NCBI GenBank assembly: GCA_019120525.1
Contig: DWUW01000314.1
Coordinates: 1-9,868 of the forward strand
Reading direction: 5' to 3'
DNA from: Candidatus Eisenbergiella stercorigallinarum
GTDB taxonomy: Bacteria; Bacillota; Clostridia; Lachnospirales; Lachnospiraceae
Length of the DNA: 9,868 bases
In this document: positions 6,392 through 9,868 of the stretch, piece by piece
Layout: each line of letters starts with the position of its first letter
Numbering within the stretch: the stretch's first letter is position 1
Made by a program: the position numbers and the translations under genes
The notes under the pieces: model-generated
What the model was told of the DNA's origin: nothing
Seen by the model: only the letters and a program-made list of their open reading frames with translations
The model's database searches: none

Positions 6392-8077
6392 ATGATACGT
6401 GCATTTGATACTCACAGGGTCAGAAAAACACAGGAGCTCTCCGGAAGCCTGTGGGATTTTGCTACCCTCCCCCGGGAGGGGGAATCGGTCCGCCTGAAAA
6501 TGCCGGTGCCGGGCTGCTGGCAGAACGAGCCGGAGACACTGACCTGGCGGGGCAGGGCAAAATATGAAAAAAAGTTTGCCGCCTCCGGGAACGTGCGGCT
6601 GGAATTCAAGGGCGTCAGCCATACAGCCAGGGTCCTGGTGGACGGAGAAATGGTGAAGGAGCACTACAATGCCTATACGCCCTTTTCCGTGGTGCTGAAA
6701 AAGCTTCCTGCCGGAGAGCATATGCTGGAAGTGTTGGTTGACAATTCCTTCGGCCCGGATTCCGCCCTTCATGTGCCGAACGACTACCAGACCTACGGCG
6801 GAATTACCCGGCCAGTGGCGCTGGAGGAGCTGGCAGGGCAGTATGTGTCCTGCATGCATTTCACCCCGTCGCTTCAGGATGGGAAATGGTATGCCTCGGT
6901 GGAGGCTTCTGTGGAAAATCTGGAGGGGGTTCCCTTTGAAGGCAGGCTGGAGCTGCTTCTGGACGGCAGGGAATTTGCTTCTGTGCCGGTCCGGCTGGAG
7001 GCGGAAGAAAAGGCCGTGCTTACGGTGCCGCAGACGCCATGGCCGGACGCCGAAGCCTGGTGTCCGGAGAATCCCCGGCTCTATCTGCTTTCCGCGGTCC
7101 TGTATGGAGAAGGCGGCGAAGCAAAAGACGACCTTATTGACCGGGTGGGTTTCCGGGAGGTAAGAACACAGGGAAAGGACATCCTGCTGAACGGGCAAAA
7201 GCTGCAGATCAGAGGATTCTGCCGCCATGAGGACCATCCCCAGTTCGGCTGCAGCCTTCCCTGGGCCGCCATGTGCCGGGATCTGTCCCTGATGCGGGAT
7301 CTGGGAGCCAATTCGGTGCGCACCTCCCATTATCCCAATGACGAGCTGTTCCTGGACCTGTGCGATGAGACGGGAATGCTGGTGTGGGAGGAAAACCATG
7401 CCAGAGGCCTTTCTGAGGAGGATATGCGCAATCCCAATTTTGAGCGCCAGTGTGAGGATTGCATCCGGGAAATGATCGGGGCGCACTACAATCATCCTTC
7501 CATTTACATCTGGGGGATCCTGAACGAATGCGCCAGCCATACGCAGTACGGAAGGGAGTGCTATCAGAAGCAGCTGGAACTGATCCGCAGCCTGGACCAT
7601 ACCCGTCCCCGTTCCTTTGCCAGCTGCCAGTTCAAGACGGATATCTGCTTCGATCTGGTGGATGTGGTATCCTATAACATCTATCCGCTGTGGTATCACG
7701 ATACGCCGGTCGATGTATATCTGAAGGATCTTTACGGCTGGGTGCAGGAGGAGACCGGAGGCAGCGGAAAACCCTTCCTGATCACGGAGGTGGGAGCGGG
7801 AGCTATCTATGGTTACCGCACACCGGAGAAAGTGAAGTGGTCGGAGGAATATCAGGCGCAGGCTCTGGAGAAGCAGCTTTCCGCCATCCTTTCCCAGGAA
7901 GGATGCAGCGGCGTCTACATCTGGCAGTTCTGCGACTGCAGGGTATGCGACAGCTGGTTCCACATCCGGCCAAGGACCATGAACAATAAGGGAGTGGTGG
8001 ATGAATACCGGAGGCCGAAGCTGGCATATGAGACAGTGAAAAAAATGTTTGGCGGCGTGGGAAAAGCAGAATCATAG
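6392..8077 (+). CDS. Glycoside hydrolase family 2, beta-glucuronidase-like
   Basis: Retaining GH2 glycosidase, 561 residues, with the standard order: N-terminal jelly-roll sugar-binding domain (about 1-150), immunoglobulin-like domain (about 155-265) and a TIM barrel (about 270-555). The acid/base is E379 in GILNECASH and the nucleophile is E466 in LITEVGAG. The barrel carries RTSHYP and the WSEEYQ segment, and it aligns by eye with E. coli UidA over the last 100 residues. N531-x-K533 in MNNKGVV matches the position of the UidA NxK motif (N566/K568) that recognises the glucuronate carboxylate, which favours beta-glucuronidase over beta-galactosidase; this is inference. No signal peptide, so it is probably intracellular. 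It is cysteine-rich (about 17 Cys, including three in FCDCRVCDSW). The ribosome binding site GAGGA overlaps the thioredoxin stop (10-bp gap), indicating an operon. Substrate specificity needs assay; a related GH2 activity is possible. Confidence 0.88.
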   Translation: MIRAFDTHRVRKTQELSGSLWDFATLPREGESVRLKMPVPGCWQNEPETLTWRGRAKYEKKFAASGNVRLEFKGVSHTARVLVDGEMVKEHYNAYTPFSVVLKKLPAGEHMLEVLVDNSFGPDSALHVPNDYQTYGGITRPVALEELAGQYVSCMHFTPSLQDGKWYASVEASVENLEGVPFEGRLELLLDGREFASVPVRLEAEEKAVLTVPQTPWPDAEAWCPENPRLYLLSAVLYGEGGEAKDDLIDRVGFREVRTQGKDILLNGQKLQIRGFCRHEDHPQFGCSLPWAAMCRDLSLMRDLGANSVRTSHYPNDELFLDLCDETGMLVWEENHARGLSEEDMRNPNFERQCEDCIREMIGAHYNHPSIYIWGILNECASHTQYGRECYQKQLELIRSLDHTRPRSFASCQFKTDICFDLVDVVSYNIYPLWYHDTPVDVYLKDLYGWVQEETGGSGKPFLITEVGAGAIYGYRTPEKVKWSEEYQAQALEKQLSAILSQEGCSGVYIWQFCDCRVCDSWFHIRPRTMNNKGVVDEYRRPKLAYETVKKMFGGVGKAES

Positions 8078-8129
8078 AGGAAGAACCTGAGTACAGGGCC
8101 GGGAAATAAGCCCTGAAGCGCAAAAAAAG

Positions 8130-8156
8130 TCCCCTGAAAGGATTGATTTCAGGGGA
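8130..8156. terminator. Bidirectional Rho-independent terminator
   Basis: A perfect 10-bp stem (TCCCCTGAAA at 8130-8139 with TTTCAGGGGA at 8147-8156) has a 7-nt loop. Downstream on the plus strand is TTTTCTT; upstream on the plus strand is a run of seven A, which is a U-tract on the minus strand. It can therefore end the thioredoxin-GH2 transcript from the left and the tRNA-Pro transcript from the right. Confidence 0.88.
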
Positions 8157-8167
8157 TTTTCTTAAAG

Positions 8168-8241
8168 TCGAAGCGACAGGATTTGAACCTGCGACCTCTG
8201 CGTCCCGAACGCAGCGCTCTACCAAACTGAGCCACGCTTCG
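8168..8241 (-). tRNA. tRNA-Pro (anticodon CGG)
   Basis: The minus strand folds into a full 74-nt cloverleaf. The acceptor stem is CGAAGCG/CGCTTCG with discriminator A at 8168. The D arm is GCTCAGTTTGGTAGAGC. The anticodon stem is CTGCG/CGCAG with loop TTCGGGA, giving anticodon CGG (plus positions 8205-8207) that reads the proline codon CCG. The T arm is GCAGG-TTCAAAT-CCTGT/C. CCA is not encoded; the sequence continues CTTTAAG. It is transcribed alone from a near-consensus promoter and ends at the shared bidirectional terminator. Confidence 0.97.
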
Positions 8242-8264
8242 TCATTCATTTATCAAGCTATTCA

Positions 8265-8293
8265 ATAATACCGAAAAAAAGCGGAAATGTCAA
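8265..8293 (-). promoter_or_regulatory. Promoter of tRNA-Pro
   Basis: On the minus strand TTGACA (plus positions 8288-8293, perfect) and TATTAT (8265-8270, five of six) are spaced by exactly 17 nt. The expected start, near 8258, leaves a leader of about 16 nt before the mature tRNA 5' end. This is the strongest promoter in the window. Confidence 0.8.
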
Positions 8294-8336
8294 TGGGAAA
8301 ATTTCCTTTTTCGCCATTTTTGTGTTACAGGAAGGG

Positions 8337-8366
8337 ATGACTGGCCGGCCAGGAAACTGTTATAAT
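8337..8366 (+). promoter_or_regulatory. Promoter of the gamma-carbonic-anhydrase-like gene
   Basis: A perfect -10 TATAAT (8361-8366) is preceded, at 18 nt, by ATGACT (8337-8342, four of six consensus). Transcription would start near 8373, which excludes the in-frame ATG at 8371 as a start and supports translation from 8416. Confidence 0.6.
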
Positions 8367-8415
8367 ATCCATGGCTGCTATTGGATTCATTCAGATCAGG
8401 GAAATGGAGGTTTTT

Positions 8416-8958
8416 ATGGAAAGGGAAAAAGAGATCGGAGCGACTGTTTCTGACAGAGGATCTGCCGTCCGCGGCACAGCCGCCTTCGTCGCGCCGGACG
8501 CGGATCTTTACGGCGGTATTACGGCCGGGGAGGACACCAGCTTCTGGTTCCACGCTGTGGTGCGGGCGGACGACGCGCCTATTGTCATCGGGCGGGGAAG
8601 CAATATTCAGGACAATGCGGTGGTGCATGTGGACGAGGGCTTCCCGGTCCATATCGGAGAGGATGTGACCGTGGGACATGGAGCCATCGTGCATGGCTGC
8701 ACCATCGGGGACCGGACGCTGATCGGCATGGGGGCCGTGATCTTAAACGGAGCGGTGATCGGGGCGGACTGCATCATCGGAGCAGGCGCTCTGGTCACGG
8801 GGAAGATGGTGATCCCGGACGGCTCCATGGTCATGGGAAGCCCGGCCGTTGTGCGCCGTCCGGTTACGGAGGAGGAAAAGGCGGCCAGCCTGAAAAACGC
8901 CCGGCATTATGTGGAGGAAGGAAAAAAGTATGCAGCGTTCTTCCGAAAAGGAAACTGA
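8416..8958 (+). CDS. Gamma carbonic anhydrase family protein (left-handed beta-helix)
   Basis: Hexapeptide-repeat protein of the gamma-carbonic anhydrase/YrdA-PaaY type, which forms a trimeric left-handed beta-helix with metal sites between subunits. Of 180 residues, about 20-145 are repeats of the I/V-G-x-x pattern, such as VHIGEDVTVGHGAIVHG. The three metal-binding histidines expected for the family are H71 (NAVVHVD), H88 and H93 (VGHGAIVHG). R50, D52 and Q65 match the other active-site positions of Cam. A C-terminal helix rich in Glu/Lys (about 151-180) packs against the helix in relatives. The start is set by GGAGG 5 nt before the ATG at 8416. The acidic loop and proton-shuttle residues of Cam are not apparent, so carbonic anhydrase activity is possible but unproven; many homologues have unknown or acyl-CoA-related roles. 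Its last 29 bp overlap a broken alkylation-repair gene. Confidence 0.9.
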   Translation: MEREKEIGATVSDRGSAVRGTAAFVAPDADLYGGITAGEDTSFWFHAVVRADDAPIVIGRGSNIQDNAVVHVDEGFPVHIGEDVTVGHGAIVHGCTIGDRTLIGMGAVILNGAVIGADCIIGAGALVTGKMVIPDGSMVMGSPAVVRRPVTEEEKAASLKNARHYVEEGKKYAAFFRKGN

Positions 8959-9058
8959 GATCAGGAAGCGGCTTCTGGCCCCTGCCGAGCCGGAATATCA
9001 GAAATTTTCCTCCTCCCTGCTTCCGGGTGTGGAAAACATCCTTTGGGTCAGCTTATAA
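8930..9058 (+). pseudogene. 5' remnant of an AlkD-like DNA alkylation repair gene
   Basis: A 42-codon frame begins at the ATG at 8930, 9 nt after GGAAGG, overlapping the end of the gamma-carbonic-anhydrase gene by 29 bp. It ends at TAA 9056-9058. Its residues 9-39, containing EIRKRLL, EPEYQKFSSSLLPGV and ENIL-x-V, resemble the first helix pair of clostridial AlkD-like DNA alkylation repair proteins. These normally continue with GVRxPxLRKLAKE and run to about 220-240 residues. Here the expected G is W, the following R is S, and the frame stops. The sequence beyond codes on the other strand for a glycosylase, so the rest of the gene is missing rather than frameshifted. The resemblance is from memory of the family, not from a search. 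The fragment is too short to be functional. The overlap and ribosome binding site suggest it was once translationally coupled to the gene before it. Confidence 0.65.
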
Positions 9059-9868
9059 TAGAACATATACTGCTGCAGGATCCCCGCGTACCCCTCATAC
9101 CGGGAAAAGGGAAAGCCCTCCGGATAGAAAGCGGTGAGGATCTGCTTCATATGGGTATCGACGGGAAAGGCGTCCACATGATGCAGGGAGAACAGACAGA
9201 TGCAGTCCGCCACCTTTTTTCCGATACCGTATTCCTTCAGCAAAAGCGCCAGCGCGTCTTCATAGGAGCTTTTTCGAAGCAGGCCGAGCCATTCCCGGCC
9301 CTCCTGGCCCGCACAGCGCTGCGCCATGCGGAAGATATATTTATCCCGATAGCCAAGGCCCAGCCCTTCAAGCCCGTCTGGCCCGCCTTCCAGAATCGTT
9401 TCCGGAGAAGGGAAGGCGTGAACGGATCCATCCGTCAGAGAGGCCAACGGGCTGTCCGAAAAGGCATTTACGGGAATTTTTTCTCCGTACCGCGTACAGA
9501 GCGCCTCCAGGCTCCGGCGGATCCGGGTGATGTTATTGTTCTGGGAAACGAGGAAGCTGACGATGGTCTCCCACAGGTCCTGCCGCAGGATCCGGATGCC
9601 GCAGCCGCAGCGGACGGCGGCAGTGAGGAAGGAATCCTGCGGGTCTACCGACCGGCGGATCGCTCCATAGTCCCGGTCCAGATCAAAATAGCCGTTCCAG
9701 AAGTCTGAAAATTCTTCCTCCGTGCAGGAAAAAGCGACCCGCATCCGGCCGTCCGATGCCGGGTTCTGTCGGATGAGGATGGCATGTTTTCCCGCTGCGG
9801 CGAGGAAGGTTTCGGTTATGGCGGGGAAGGTTTCGGTTGCGGCAGGGAAGGTTTCGTCTGCGGCGGAA
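8998..9868 (-). CDS. 8-oxoguanine DNA glycosylase/AP lyase, OGG1-like (5' partial)
   Basis: Base-excision repair enzyme of the HhH-GPD superfamily that removes oxidised guanine from DNA. Numbered from the internal ATG at 9744: SQNNNITRI at about 68-76 matches the SNNNIARI segment of human OGG1. The helix-hairpin-helix is EYGIGKKVADC, with catalytic lysine K177. FPVDTHM holds the catalytic aspartate D196, and the K-to-D spacing of 19 equals that of human OGG1 (K249/D268). The frame stays open from 9744 to the window edge and reads GKHAILIRQ before the M, which is a strand of the OGG N-terminal domain. The true start is therefore outside the window. Two oddities: a three-unit heptad repeat at the edge, and a C-terminal tail after FYYKLTQ (last ~15 residues) encoded antisense to the AlkD-like remnant. 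Convergent with the gamma-carbonic-anhydrase gene. Confidence 0.9.
   Translation of the reverse strand, partial: SAADETFPAATETFPAITETFLAAAGKHAILIRQNPASDGRMRVAFSCTEEEFSDFWNGYFDLDRDYGAIRRSVDPQDSFLTAAVRCGCGIRILRQDLWETIVSFLVSQNNNITRIRRSLEALCTRYGEKIPVNAFSDSPLASLTDGSVHAFPSPETILEGGPDGLEGLGLGYRDKYIFRMAQRCAGQEGREWLGLLRKSSYEDALALLLKEYGIGKKVADCICLFSLHHVDAFPVDTHMKQILTAFYPEGFPFSRYEGYAGILQQYMFYYKLTQRMFSTPGSREEENF
9806..9868. repeat. 21-bp tandem repeat, three units, in frame within the glycosylase gene
   Basis: Units at 9806-9826, 9827-9847 and 9848-9868 each start AAGGTTTCG and differ at a few positions. On the minus strand they encode three 7-residue units: ETFPAAT, ETFPAIT and ETFLAAA. The array runs to the window edge, so further units may exist. 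Being a multiple of three, copy-number change would keep the glycosylase frame. Confidence 0.85.

Noticed and set aside
6227..7963. 578-codon open frame on the minus strand opposite the thioredoxin and GH2 genes
   Set aside because: It spans two well supported genes antisense and gives a His/Pro/Leu-rich product without any family resemblance.
8371..8415. Earlier in-frame ATG at 8371 for the gamma-carbonic-anhydrase gene
   Set aside because: It lies at or before the expected transcription start of the TATAAT promoter (8361-8366), while the ATG at 8416 has GGAGG 5 nt upstream and gives the usual family length.
9744..9868. ATG at 9744 as the true glycosylase start
   Set aside because: The frame is open to the window edge and the upstream codons read like the preceding strand of the OGG N-terminal domain; no ribosome binding site was seen before 9744.

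Overview
No exotic or previously undescribed system is visible here. The window looks like a chromosomal housekeeping stretch from a moderately GC-rich Gram-positive gut anaerobe, most likely a Lachnospiraceae (Clostridium cluster XIVa) member. That placement is an inference from gene content: an M3 oligopeptidase, a DacF-type D,D-carboxypeptidase, a cytidylate-kinase-like protein, a gamma-carbonic-anhydrase-like protein, a clostridial OGG1-like glycosylase and a gut-type GH2 glycosidase. Strong AGGAGG-type ribosome binding sites, sigma-A-type promoters and the protein style also fit. No mobile element, CRISPR array, phage gene or origin was seen.

Layout. Positions 1-1535 (+) hold the 3' part of an M3 family oligoendopeptidase whose N-terminus lies outside the window. 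A DEDDh exonuclease with a C-terminal zinc-binding motif follows 43 bp later (1579-2628, +) and ends at a hairpin terminator (2673-2715). That hairpin also contains the stop codon of the convergent D-alanyl-D-alanine carboxypeptidase gene (2692-4182, -). A 257-bp divergent control region (4183-4439) separates the carboxypeptidase from trmB (4440-5093, +), the tRNA m7G46 methyltransferase. A cytidylate-kinase-like gene (5222-5848, -) is divergent from a two-gene unit: thioredoxin (6061-6381, +) and a beta-glucuronidase-like GH2 enzyme (6392-8077, +). A bidirectional terminator (8130-8156) ends that unit and, on the other strand, a tRNA-Pro(CGG) gene (8168-8241, -) that has its own near-consensus promoter. 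A gamma-carbonic-anhydrase-like protein (8416-8958, +) follows. An OGG1/AlkA-like 8-oxoguanine DNA glycosylase (8998-9868, -) is open to the right edge.

How the genes relate. Most are independent housekeeping functions: peptide turnover, nucleic-acid trimming, wall maturation, tRNA modification, redox and base-excision repair. The most informative spot is the right end. A 42-codon open frame (8930-9058, +) overlapping the 3' end of the gamma-carbonic-anhydrase gene resembles the N-terminus of an AlkD-like DNA alkylation repair protein. It then stops abruptly where the convergent glycosylase begins. This suggests that the rest of the alkylation-repair gene was deleted and that the glycosylase C-terminus now runs through the remnant. 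The same glycosylase carries an in-frame 21-bp tandem repeat (three 7-residue units) at the window edge.
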